Position numbers and translations under genes: made by a program
Notes under the pieces: generated by a model
Told to the model about the DNA's origin: nothing
Database searches by the model: none
What the model saw: the letters and a program-made list of their open reading frames with translations, nothing else
In this document: positions 54,079 to 64,000 of the stretch, one piece after another
Position numbering within the stretch: the stretch's first letter is position 1
Layout: the number at the start of each line of letters is the position of its first letter
NCBI GenBank assembly: GCA_019321725.1
Contig: CM033116.1
Span: 18,187,869-18,251,868 of the forward strand
Reading direction: 5' to 3'
DNA length: 64,000 nt
Source: Paulownia fortunei
Taxonomy: Eukaryota; Streptophyta; Magnoliopsida; Lamiales; Paulowniaceae

Positions 54079-54340
54079 AAATTAAACTACTCAATTTCGA
54101 TTAAAAAGAAATATAAAATATGTATAAAAATATCAAATTACTCAAACTCAATTTGTATTCGATTTGATTAATAACAAAATAAAAAAATAAATGTGAAAAG
54201 ATTAAATTGCTCAAGCTTGATTAATAAAAACTAAAAAAAATTGTGTAAAAATATCAAGTTACTTGATCTTGATTTGTATTCAATTTAATTAAATCTCGTT
54301 CAAATTCGATTCGATTAACAATCAAACCAATTTCAAACAC
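53660..54340. repeat. composite minisatellite, period about 110-130 bp
   Basis: Six diverged copies of the core CTCGAACTCGATTTGTATTC start near 53669, 53788, 53899, 54007, 54141 and 54262. Between them a second related unit (AAACTACTCGACCTCGATTA-like) alternates, each followed by ATTAATAAAAAATAAAAAAT. The array is therefore a dimeric A-B repeat. Divergence between copies is considerable; an (AT)n tract has expanded in one unit. Confidence 0.85.
54045..54074. repeat. (AT)n microsatellite inside the minisatellite
   Basis: AT run of about 30 bases in one spacer of the composite minisatellite, which makes that unit the longest. Confidence 0.9.
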
Positions 54341-55321
54341 AATTTTTTAAACTCAATAAAAATTTAAATAAATTTAAATAATAATATATTCAAATTTAAT
54401 TTATTTACATCCTTACCTTCAACATAATGATACTTTTAAAGGAGTCGTGCTCAAATTATTTAGATCTGTTGACTGTAAAATCAAATAACTCATGTCATTT
54501 TCTTTTTCTTAATGAAGCAAGGGACTAGGGATGTACCACATACACTTTAGGGCAGGTATAGCACTAGAAGAATAAAAATATCATGCAATATAAAAAGACT
54601 TCTAATTTTACCCTTCTTTATATTATTATTTTCAATGAGAGACTATCAATGGATTATATTATAATTTGAATTTTATTTGAATTCTACTACAAAAAATTGT
54701 CAATCTGTAACTGATTTATATTTTATCAATTTTAAATCGATTAAATGATTTGTGATCTAAAATATATGGAGTGGAAATAAAATTGAGTGATACAATTTAA
54801 TTAATATATGATACCATTATCTTAATTATAGACATCATTTCTAGGTTACTTTATTTCATGTTTAAATTTCTTTTGATAACTTGTAAATTAAAAACCCTGT
54901 TTATAGTTAGGGATAATTTATGTAGATATTTTTTTATAATAATGATTAAATTACAAAAATTATCTTTATTTTTTACATAATTACACACACTCCCTATTAT
55001 TATTTACCAAAAAAAAAGTAAAAAAGACATCTAGTTTTTTTTTTGTAACAAAGACCAAAAGAAATTAGCCAAGATAAAGCATCGTGTGGACTTTTGTACC
55101 CCTCCATTTATAATTTTCGCATTCAAAACAATTTGATTACTTAAAAATTAACTATGAACTATTCAACTAGTTAAATTAAAGTAAAAAACTAATTACTTGA
55201 TTTTTGGACTAGTTAAAAATAATTAGTCATTAAATGTTTTAAATTATTTATTTGCTTAATTGTATTTTAGTTAATAAATATTTCATTTGTCCCACAATTA
55301 TCACTTTGGGGGTTTTTTTTT

Positions 55322-55334
55322 GGGGGGGGGGGGG
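55322..55334. repeat. G13 homopolymer
   Basis: Thirteen consecutive G, preceded by GGGGG and T9. It is isolated in very AT-rich DNA, prone to length error or slippage, and may form G-rich structures. Confidence 0.9.
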
Positions 55335-55787
55335 TCCTAAAATATGAATCTATTTTTTAAAATAATTTCTCAATCTAAACTATTATTCCATTTAAAGTAA
55401 TAATGTAACACCAATACAAATAATTTCAAAATTTATATTTTTTTCATTTTTATTTAAAACTTTGTGACGAGTTAAATTGAAGCTAATACTCTAGGACGGA
55501 GAGTATATAGATGACAATGAGACGGATTTTAACTGTGTAAATGAATCTGGATCGGATTCTAGGTTTTACATTTCCGACCCTAGGCAAACAATATGAATAA
55601 TTTCTATAATTTGACCATTACTAAGGGAGTGTTTAGATAATTATCCCTAATAGTTATTTGAACTTGTCGTTTTATACTTTTCTTTGACATTTTTTTTAAA
55701 AAAAATAAAGAAGAAATGACTAAATTACATTACTTCATCATTATTATTTGAATTTAGAATTTGATTTTATTTTGTAAAAAAATTAAA

Positions 55788-56190
55788 ATCCAGTATCAAT
55801 AATATCATGTTAAAGTTCGGATGGAATTAGGGGTTTTAGACAATAATCGAATATGGACATGGACACAAAATGCTTTGTCCAAATCCAACCAAAAGACATA
55901 TAAATTATCTTTTTAATGATGTAAAAATGACATATAAATTGGTACTTTAATTTACTTGCAAAACATAATTTAGGATTTTTTAAAAATTAAATTATAGTCT
56001 ACAAAACTCAAGGTAAGTATGGAGAAATTAAATGTTAATTAATTATGTGGTATTGCACTAAAAAACCAACGAAGAATACTGCACAAATTCATATTTAATT
56101 ATTAATCAATGTGTCCAAATTTTAATTTTAAATTTATTTTAATGTCCCTTAATAAAATTTAATTTTCTAAAATATAATTTTTAGTCTTTC
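55788..56190. repeat. dispersed duplicated block, copy A
   Basis: Shares with copy B (58474-58790) a run of similar segments in the same order: AATCCAGTAT, GATGGAAT-AGGGGTTTTAG, ACAAAATG-TTTGTCCAAA, TGTGGTATTGCACAAAAAA with small differences, CAAATTCATA, ATCCATGTG/ATCAATGTG and AATGTCCC..AATAAAATT. Copy A contains about 120 extra bases between the two halves. Nature unknown: it could be a transposon family or remnants of a duplicated gene. Confidence 0.75.
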
Positions 56191-56875
56191 CTCGAAAATA
56201 TTCACTATACTTAAATAACTATTTTTTAAGAACAATAATGCACAAATTTATAAAACTTTTACCTTTTAATTGTCTAAAAGTTTGTACCGAATAAATGTAA
56301 ACATCAAATTGGAAAGATGGAGAATATTTTGGCACTTATTTAGTTCTTTTTAGGAAGAATAAATTCCTACAACTATGAATCACTTTTTTTTAAAAAATAA
56401 AATAAAATAAAATAAAATTTGGGAGCATAAAAAGACAAATTTCACTTTTTCTTTTTGTTGTATTCCATAATTCCTCATTTAAAGAATTCAACAAAAAGAT
56501 GAACAAGACATGATGACAATGATGCTTGACAGCTTGAGGTCTAGGCTTATCAACTATGGTTTTGTAATTATTTTAAGCTGTATATATTTTTTTTTATTAA
56601 ACTTAATTTTTAACCATTTATCTTAACCTTTTAATATTTAACGGGTACTTTTAATTAATGTAATTTTAATAATAAATCAATTATTAACTAGTCAACTAAT
56701 AAATCTTTAATTAAAGAGCAAAAATAATTAAATTATTTTAAATGTATAATTAATAAAATAACAAATTTAAAAGAAATTAAACAAATAATTCTTTTTATTA
56801 TTTTCTTTTTTCTTTTTTCTTTTTTATTCCTCCTCCTTCACCCAACTACCTCCGTTACCAGCACCCCCCTCCTAT

Positions 56876-57087
56876 ACCCTACCCACCTCCAACCACCCTC
56901 TCCCCTCCACCCCCAACATCCCTCTAATCCCGCCACCTCCCAAACCCACAAACAGCACCCCTGTCCCCCTCCCCTACCCTACCCTACCCACCTCCAACCA
57001 CCCTCACCCCTCCACCCCCAACATCCCTCTAATCCCGCCACCACCCAACCCCACAAACAGCGCCCCTGTCCCCCTCCCCCCAACCTA
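56876..57087. repeat. C-rich 105-bp tandem duplication
   Basis: Two copies, one starting ACCCACCTCCAACCACCCTC at 56881 and the next at 56986, run through CCCCTCCACCCCCAACATCC, CTCTAATCCCGCCAC and ACAAACAGC-CCCCTGTCC. They differ at only a few sites. The plus strand is almost entirely C, A and T with C blocks, in sharp contrast to the AT-rich surroundings. Pyrimidine/C-rich sequence begins upstream at about 56800. Confidence 0.9.
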
Positions 57088-58473
57088 ACTTCCCACCATT
57101 TCCATTGTACTAATCCCCAGACGGAGTTTTAAAAATAGTATAAATTTTATATATAAAAGTTATTAAATTTTAAAAATTTATTCTTTTAAAAATAAAATAA
57201 AATATTTGATTATTATTATTATTTTTTAAAATAATTAATCCCACCTTCTCCAGTCTGGATTTTTTGTCTCTATCCCAGCCCAACCCCATGCCACCTCCAA
57301 GCACCATATTTCAAGGTTGAGGGATATTTCTGTCAACACAAAATTCTAAATTTTATTGAATATTTTCTTTTTCACGGGATGTACAAAAATGACAAAAACA
57401 TCTTATGTCTATGCAAATTAAATAATTTCTTTAATAATTTAATCCTATTTCAATAATACCTATAATTATCCCTTAATTCAACTAACTTAAACTATAATTA
57501 TCTCTAACTCAATATTTGTATATTGACCTAAAAACGTAAAATCAAAATGAGTCGGTGGCAGCTCAAGATTGTATAAACTACCTCGGATTGTAATTACAAA
57601 GGTGAGACATTTTCTTTTTTAAATAATTGGGAAAAAAGAAAAAAAAGAAAAAAAAAAAGGAAACCTTAAAAAGTCAAATTCACATGCAGCTCAAGATTTT
57701 GTCATGGTCCGAGACACTGTGGATAGTATCTCCTCCTGAACTCTTAACAACGTTGGGAAACCACCCCCCTACCCCCAGCTGAACCCGGGAATCACGGAAC
57801 ACATGAAATTGAGCGGAAGAAGTGTGGGATGTGTTCGTGTCTTTTCCGTCGGAACTAAATTATGTTTATTTTTTTATTATTTCAAAATAAGATTATTTTT
57901 TTTTCCAAAATAAAATAAAAAATATTATATATCAATAATATTATATTATTATTATATATATTTATATATTTAAAAATATAATATATAATATTAAAAAAAC
58001 TAATATGATACTATTTATCTAATACAACCGTACATGACAAACACTGATTTAATTTGCCTTGTTATTCCTATGTAAGATTAATTATTTTATATATAAAATT
58101 TATATTATTTTCAAAAGTTTATGAAATTAAAAGAGGTGGGGTCTGGCAGTCCATGGCTTTGTCCCTGACAATGCATAAAGAATCCACAAATATCTCTGAA
58201 TAAGTAATATTATTTTATTATAATTATTTAATTATTGATGAATATATTAAATTTACACGTAATAAATTAATCAATGGTAAATAAATGGCAAAGTTGAGGT
58301 TTCAATATATTGAAGAGGTAGATTCGAATCTCATCAATAGTACGAATATTTATTTATTATATAATAATAATTGTTGATAGTTAAAATTTATAAATTATTA
58401 ATTAATTAATGTAAGATATTTTGATATACGGCTCCACTAAAAAAATTAAAAAAGAATGTTAATTGGAAACTAG

Positions 58474-58790
58474 AATCCAGTATAAGTACTATCAGGTCAA
58501 ATTTCGATGGAATCAGGGGTTTTAGCACAATAATGGAATCTTGATACAAAATGTTTGTCCAAATCCAACATAGTGACACCAGTGATCTTGTTCACCAAAA
58601 GTTGTCTTCTCTATGTGGTATTGCACCAAAAAACCAACAAAGCAGCTCTCCTTGGGAACTTCTACTCAAATTCATACTCAAGTTATTGATCCATGTGCCC
58701 ATATTTGTTATTTTTATTTTTTCAGAATGTCCCAAAATAAAATTCTATTTTCTGAAAACAAAATTTTTATTACTAAAAAATTATTATTAT
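58474..58790. repeat. dispersed duplicated block, copy B
   Basis: Counterpart of the block at 55788-56190, about 2.7 kb away in the same orientation. It keeps a plus-strand open frame of about 80 codons, but the translation is not recognisable and copy A does not keep it, so coding function is doubtful. Confidence 0.75.
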
Positions 58791-60300
58791 TTTTAATAAG
58801 ATTAAAGATTAGATCGGGTAAAAACTTAACGTAACTATCTCAATTAAGAGAATCCAACCATCAGAAAATATCCTACTCGGTATAACTCGATTGAATTGAC
58901 TCCATATGACTGTCCGTTTTAATTATCCTAATCTCACCAATACACTAATGAATCAAGATTCGCCGTTTGGTCCCAATATTACGAACCGTTGCTGCAACCT
59001 ATATAATATACACTCTATTAAGAGATAATTTTACGACTTCAACGAGGTTTGAAATTTATTTTAACTATTGTGATGATGGCGGTACCAAAAATTGAATTAT
59101 TATCTTGTTTTGGGTGCTTAAAATCTAACAATTGCAAACTGAGCTGTGTGTTGTAGTAATGCCTTGGATCTATCTATTTCTTGCTCCAGCTGTTGTCAAA
59201 GATCCTATATTCATGCATTGGTGAGATGGACTGACATTGAATCCTCCATACAATTTTTGATTATATTGGTGAGACGACTGACAACAATGTCTTAATAGGT
59301 TTCGGGACTACGAGTGTCCATACATTGGAATCCACGTGTAATCTACGATACACGGATGATTGTGATATCTGAACTTTTTTCTGACAGGATTTTGGTGTAA
59401 TTGCCAATCAAATTCAAAATGAAAGGACCCTTTCCTAGCCTTCCCTCTGAAACACCAGCAAACATATGGGGCTTGCCTCTTGCCCTTGGGGATGAAAATT
59501 ACACGAAATATGGGCCACTCTTTCTGAAAATTGCTGAAACTATTAAGAACATGACAAGCCTATAGTTACGCGTCTATAATGAGTTGTGGTAAAAAATAGA
59601 GTTGAATAAACTTGTACACAGTCCAAAAATAATAGATGGCAACAATACATAGATATTATGCAACTATACAGTTGGATGAAGAGATAAACCGACAATAGAC
59701 ATTTCTAAGTCTGAAGTATGTGGTCTGTGTGTGTGTGTGCCTGGGAGTTAAAATGGGAAAACTAATAAGAAAAATTTATCTTCCAGACAAAAAATGCTAG
59801 TTATTCAGATCACCATGATCTTCAATGCTGTGGAGAATTGCTCTATTGCTGCTGGTCCACAGTTCCAGAAAGCGCAAGAGATGCACAAGCAACAAACACA
59901 CAAATCAACCAAAACTCAAAAGAAACATTGAGAGCGCCTCAAGTCAGTGTATGGGTCATGGAATAATCTGATTGTGGAGAAAATGATTAACAGAATACAA
60001 GCTAAAGCATAAAGAGAGGATAATCTATAGAAACTGCTTGCTTGTGTTTGCCTCAACAATTACATGCTATTTATCATGAACAAACTTCATATTTCCAACG
60101 AGATCATAAAACTATGAAATGATCCATATTGAACCCCTCCATTGTATGATATAAATTCCAACATATTTTCAAAAAAAGGAAACAAAAGAATATAAAATTC
60201 CAGACATGCGGAGGAAACTGCACCCTTTTAGATGAAGCTACAGTAGCTGCTAATTCGCTTAAAACTAAAGAACAATGCAAACCTAACTGCAGTCTCTCTA

Positions 60301-62794
60301 TCATTTCTTAGACTTGAAGGGTTTGAATATGTGCTCCTTGTAGTATTTAAGTTCTGCTATGCTTTCCTTGATGTCGTCCATTGCTCTGTGTTTGTTTTCC
60401 TTCCGAGGAGCCTTTTTGTAATCTAGCAAAACATGATATTCATATCCAAAGGTATCAGAAACTCAGCAAAGCGAATTCAGCTAAAAAGATTGCTACTTCT
60501 AATAGAAGCAAAATAAAGAACTCAACACAATGCCGTGTTTTATTTTATCAAAGGAGCATGTTGGTCATTAATGTGAGTGAGCTATAGAGCATACAAGAAG
60601 TATGAAAATAGAGAGAACAAACAAAATCTCTATACTTTTTTGTTTGCTTGAATTGAAGAGGAGCAAAATTACCCCTCGGGTACCAACGGAGACATAAGGC
60701 CTTGACACTGCTGACATCAACAATAACGTGAGAGAAAAGGGCAGCCAAATCTGGCATGTATTTCTGCCACGAAAAAGTCCAATAAAGAATATTATTAACC
60801 AGAATGCTTCATAGCAAGCAGAATTTAAAAGGTGAGAAGACAGAAAAAATGTATCTTGTATTTCTTTCCATTTGATACCTACATATTCTAAATAAACTGA
60901 GTCCTTCCCTGGGGGCAAGTGGACTGACTATACTCAATTAACAATCAAGATATCACAACTTTATAGAAGGATATCTTTAAGAATATAACACCAGAAGCCA
61001 AAAACATGATTCAACCAAAAGCAGTAACAACAAAAAATTTAGAAAATATCTCCATATCAGCAACAAATTGTTGCCTCACACTTGCACTACAAAACCTCAG
61101 TGAAAGAATGTTGAACACTATAGCAAGTTTAACAAACCACTAAAAGTTTAAAAGGTATTCATACATTTGTGACATGCGCTTGCATTCGCATTCTTCGAGA
61201 ACTTCCCCTTGTGAATTCTCTAATTATTTCCAAATTTAATTCCACAAATGCAACTTCTATTTCTTTCTCATCATTTTAAAATGCATCCCTTTTACCTGCT
61301 ATGTAATAGCATGCACCTTTTCTCGTCTTCTTATATTTTCATTTAGTAAATAATCAGGTAATACAAATTCAATGGTGCCCAAGCTTTACAATAATGAGAA
61401 TGCTTATGTTCTACAAACAATTCATCATTGTCATGTTTAATAAAATAAAATCTTTTCAAATGTTATTTTACAAGTTTTTTGAAGCTTTTCTTACCCTTAA
61501 AAATAGAAGATCCATATAGATCGAATTTCCTGCGATCAGAGGTGTATATGTACCCACATTTCTCTTGACAAATTGTACAACCTACATAGATGCAAAGCAT
61601 AAAACACAAAAATGTATGTAAGAAGCACATTTAGAGTTTGTATAAAATCATATAAGTTCAACAAAAGATTTAATTGAAAATCAAGCTTAGAATACTCGAC
61701 ATAGGAAAATGCCAAAATTATCTTTCCGTATGCATCACCCTTGGGCAGTAATCACAATGTTCCTCATACAAAATTTATTTAGAATAAACCCACATAAAAT
61801 ATAAAAGATATTATTTTGATTGGGATATTGCTGCCCAGCTTATTTGGGTTGAAATTAAGACAACCTGCCAAAGGATGCGATATGGAACCACGAGACACTG
61901 TCTTTTCTCAATAACCAGCAATCTAAACATGCACATTTTCTGAATGACATGGATATAAAGCCCCAAGCATAGGAATAACAAGGAAAATTATTACCTGCTT
62001 TTCAGCTTCTTGTTCACTTATCGTGCTTTGAAGAACCTTCTCTGTCAGACCTAAGTACCAATAAAACTTTGAGAGAGTGGAAAGTGGAAAAGTAAATTCA
62101 ATTAAATGTACTCCATCTGTCTTTAAAAATCTGAGACGGTAATATTTTGATCAATCCTCCGTTCTGTGAAGTACAACTAATTGCTATTAACTTCCTTTTA
62201 GGAAACGACACCACAAAAATTAGTGAAATAATGCCAAATAACATATTGATGTGCTAATGTTATTTCTTCAAACTAATTGCTTTTTGACTAACTTTGTTGC
62301 AAAAAATGGTCAAGACTACCAGAAAAGTCAAACTTGTGACAATTATTCTTAGGAGGAGGGAAAAGTATCTTCTAAAACCAGAAGTCATTGATGTTTCTGT
62401 TATATGTTGAGATATACAAACACATAGAAGGTAACAACATGTGCAAACCCACATACCACTCGCCGAATGATGTTCTTGACACCATTCTCCCATTTTATCA
62501 AGACACTCCTTTGTTTGATGAATAACCAAATGAGGACCCTATAGAAAGAAAAGTGGAAATATTGATATTTAAACATTAAGTGAAAGAATGACTTGTCACA
62601 AAAGAAATCAGGAAATGTTGCAACACAATGTTCAGAAAATCAAACAACAAAAAGACATAAAGATTAGCTGCAAATGTTATTGCATGACAATTTCAAGAAA
62701 AAAGAATAGGACCTTACCTCAATAGACTTGGTCAAATTTCCATCTGTAATCACACAAGCAATCTCCAAAATTCTATCAACTTCAATATTCAGAC
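60301..62794 (-). CDS. oligoribonuclease (DEDDh 3'-5' exonuclease), 5' exon outside window
   Basis: Degrades very short RNA oligonucleotides to mononucleotides; the plant enzyme is thought to act in mitochondria. Exons seen: 62794-62718, 62538-62457, 62050-61995, 61581-61495, 60763-60673, 60422-60301, all GT..AG and in phase, about 171 codons. The order matches the family: LNIEVDRILEIACVITDGNL, LVIHQTKECLDKMGEWC, HHSASGLTEKVLQSTISEQE, PLIAGNSIYMDLLFL, YMPDLAALFSHVIVDVSSVK, KHRAMDDIKESIAELKYYKE and the end FKPFKSKK. The third and fourth acidic residues and the His of DEDDh are visible (YMD, HRAMDD) as is VDVSS. The first motif, DLEMTG, should be on the preceding exon; I could not find it up to 64000, so the start lies to the right. 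The residue before intron 5 is Arg where Lys is usual. Confidence 0.92.
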
Positions 62795-64000
62795 CTACAT
62801 AGCCATAAAAAAATGAATCTTCACAATTATAATAAGACATGTTTCTGTTCAATAGTTCATGCCTTAAGCCTGTTCCCATTTGGCATGCTATTAGGCAAAC
62901 ATATAAATTAAGCCAAAAGGGAAATTCCTCTCTCACTTGCTGTTCCGTTTTTTTAAGCTAAGGAAGAAGGAAAAAAGCAGAGGTAGAAAAGCAATGGAAA
63001 GAAATCAAAGACTACTTTAAGAGAACAAACTTATCCAGCACATAAAAAGCACAGGATTCAATAACTTTATTTAATGTGCAAAGACATAACATTCAAGTCT
63101 CTGTTATGTAGAATGAAGACCATGTCGATTCCACAGGCACTTTTCAATTGGCAACAGTAACTCTGAGCATTAAGTGCTAAAATTTTGGTATTTATTATAT
63201 GGATCCAATGATTTAGTAGATTGTATCAAATAAAGCAACCAATCAAATAGGATACCATAAATCCAATCTCAAATTCTAAGCATACATATTTAAATGAGAA
63301 AGCCACAGAGCAAACAAAATGCCATCCAGCAATAATAATTAATAACCGGAAGATGATATTGCAACATTCCACCATAACATTGTTCTCTACTTTAGTTTAT
63401 AGTGTACATGAGGAAAACTATCCGCAATGTAGCACCGTGTCCCATGAAATTGTACCAAAGTGATTCTGTTTAAGAGAAAGACTAGTCCACGTTATCAATC
63501 CAATCATGCTCTACGCTGCTATTATCTTTTTGGGCACAGTGGCCAGCCCCTGCAACTGAATCTGTGGGGCAAAAGATGTGTAACGACTGCAGGATGGTTA
63601 AACAAAAGGATAGGACAAGACTACCAAAGGCCAACAAGAGAAGGCTATGTAACACAAAAGAGAAGCAAAAACAGACAAAAAAAAAATGGTATCTTACACT
63701 CTCTGTCTCTTGTATGTAGGATGGGAGATTAGATGTCGAAATGAAGATAGGAGATGGCACGGGTGAGAAATTAACAAGGCTGAATGTGAAAAACTTCCCC
63801 ACGAAATTAGACATGGAGTTTTTTACATGAAAGTCACTGGAGTGAAGAAAAAGCATAATGGAAGGAACAAGTAGAGTGCAGGTTATAGGAAAACAAACCT
63901 GGAAAAACAGGACAAAACATGAACATCTATTTGAAGACTTTTTTGCTTATCAAACTCAGGACTCAAGCAGCTTCTCCGGAACCTAGGCCAAAGAGGAAGT
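62795..64000 (-). other. probable intron upstream of the first visible oligoribonuclease exon
   Basis: The visible exon at 62794 starts after TATGTAG with phase 1, so an upstream exon ending in the DLEMTG motif must exist. No frame in this 1.2 kb encodes it. The open frames of 90 and 124 codons at 63460-63856 resemble no known protein. The interval is therefore best read as intron, with exon 1 beyond the window. Confidence 0.6.

Larger units (their letters stand above)
51477..60300. other. gene-poor, repeat-rich intergenic region
   Basis: 51477 to about 51700 is leader and promoter of the MLO1-like gene; about 59,800-60,300 is the 3' flank of the oligoribonuclease gene. Between them I found no intact gene. 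The region holds a composite minisatellite, an (AT)n tract, a G13 run, a C-rich tandem duplication and a pair of related blocks about 2.7 kb apart. A stretch at about 59,380-59,560 is less AT-rich and keeps short open frames on both strands, but I could not match it to any family. Confidence 0.6.

Noticed and set aside
53660..54340. Regularly spaced repeats that might suggest a CRISPR array
   Set aside because: The units and spacers are both repetitive and diverged, the context is a plant nuclear genome, and spacers are not unique.
59380..59560. Short open frames on both strands in a less AT-rich patch
   Set aside because: No recognised motif, no splice context and stops close by on either side; not enough to call a gene.
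63482..63856. Minus-strand open frame of 124 codons near the right edge
   Set aside because: Hydrophobic, low-complexity translation without similarity to oligoribonuclease or other families; it sits where an intron is expected.

Overview
This window reads as plant nuclear DNA from a eudicot. It is AT-rich, its genes are split into many short exons with GT..AG introns, and the decoded proteins are plant families: an SGR2-type DDHD phospholipase, CBSX3, TOM40, the chloroplast NDH subunit NdhV, an MLO protein and an oligoribonuclease. I cannot name the species; the protein wording suggests a core eudicot, perhaps an asterid, but that is a guess.

Layout, left to right. (1) 1-14809, minus strand: SGR2-like phospholipase, 21 exons seen, 3' end cut by the left edge. 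(2) 14810-18475: AT-rich spacer with a possible foldback element. (3) 18476-19500, plus strand: decayed copy of a GGQ-type peptide-chain-release-factor-like gene, interrupted by a small inverted-repeat insertion. (4) 20127-21725, minus: CBSX3, complete, 5 coding exons, 205 aa, with a likely 5'UTR intron. (5) 22600-26877: AT-rich spacer with no gene found. (6) 26878-34195, minus: TOM40, complete, 11 exons, 316 aa. (7) 34200-37682: TOM40 promoter, a wrecked Ty3/gypsy pol fragment and a SINE-like sequence. (8) 37683-42799, plus: conserved plant protein of unknown function, 6 exons, 174 aa, carrying a clear hAT-type MITE in intron 2. (9) 43344-45170, minus: NdhV (DUF2996), 5 exons, 199 aa. (10) 46288-51476, minus: MLO1-like gene, 14 exons, with a one-base frameshift in exon 5. 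(11) 51477-60300: 8.8 kb of gene-poor repeats (composite minisatellite, C-rich tandem duplication, dispersed duplicated blocks). (12) 60301 to beyond 64000, minus: oligoribonuclease, last six exons; the first exon lies outside the window.

The genes do not form an operon or pathway. Several products act in organelles (CBSX3, TOM40 and probably the release-factor copy and oligoribonuclease in mitochondria; NdhV in chloroplasts), but clustering like this is expected by chance in a plant genome. Exon boundaries were derived by hand from reading frame, splice sites and remembered family sequences. In the four complete, intact gene models the exon lengths sum to a whole number of codons. I found no previously undescribed system. 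The most checkable unusual points are the MLO1 frameshift, the release-factor pseudogene and the MITE with a perfect 8-bp target duplication.
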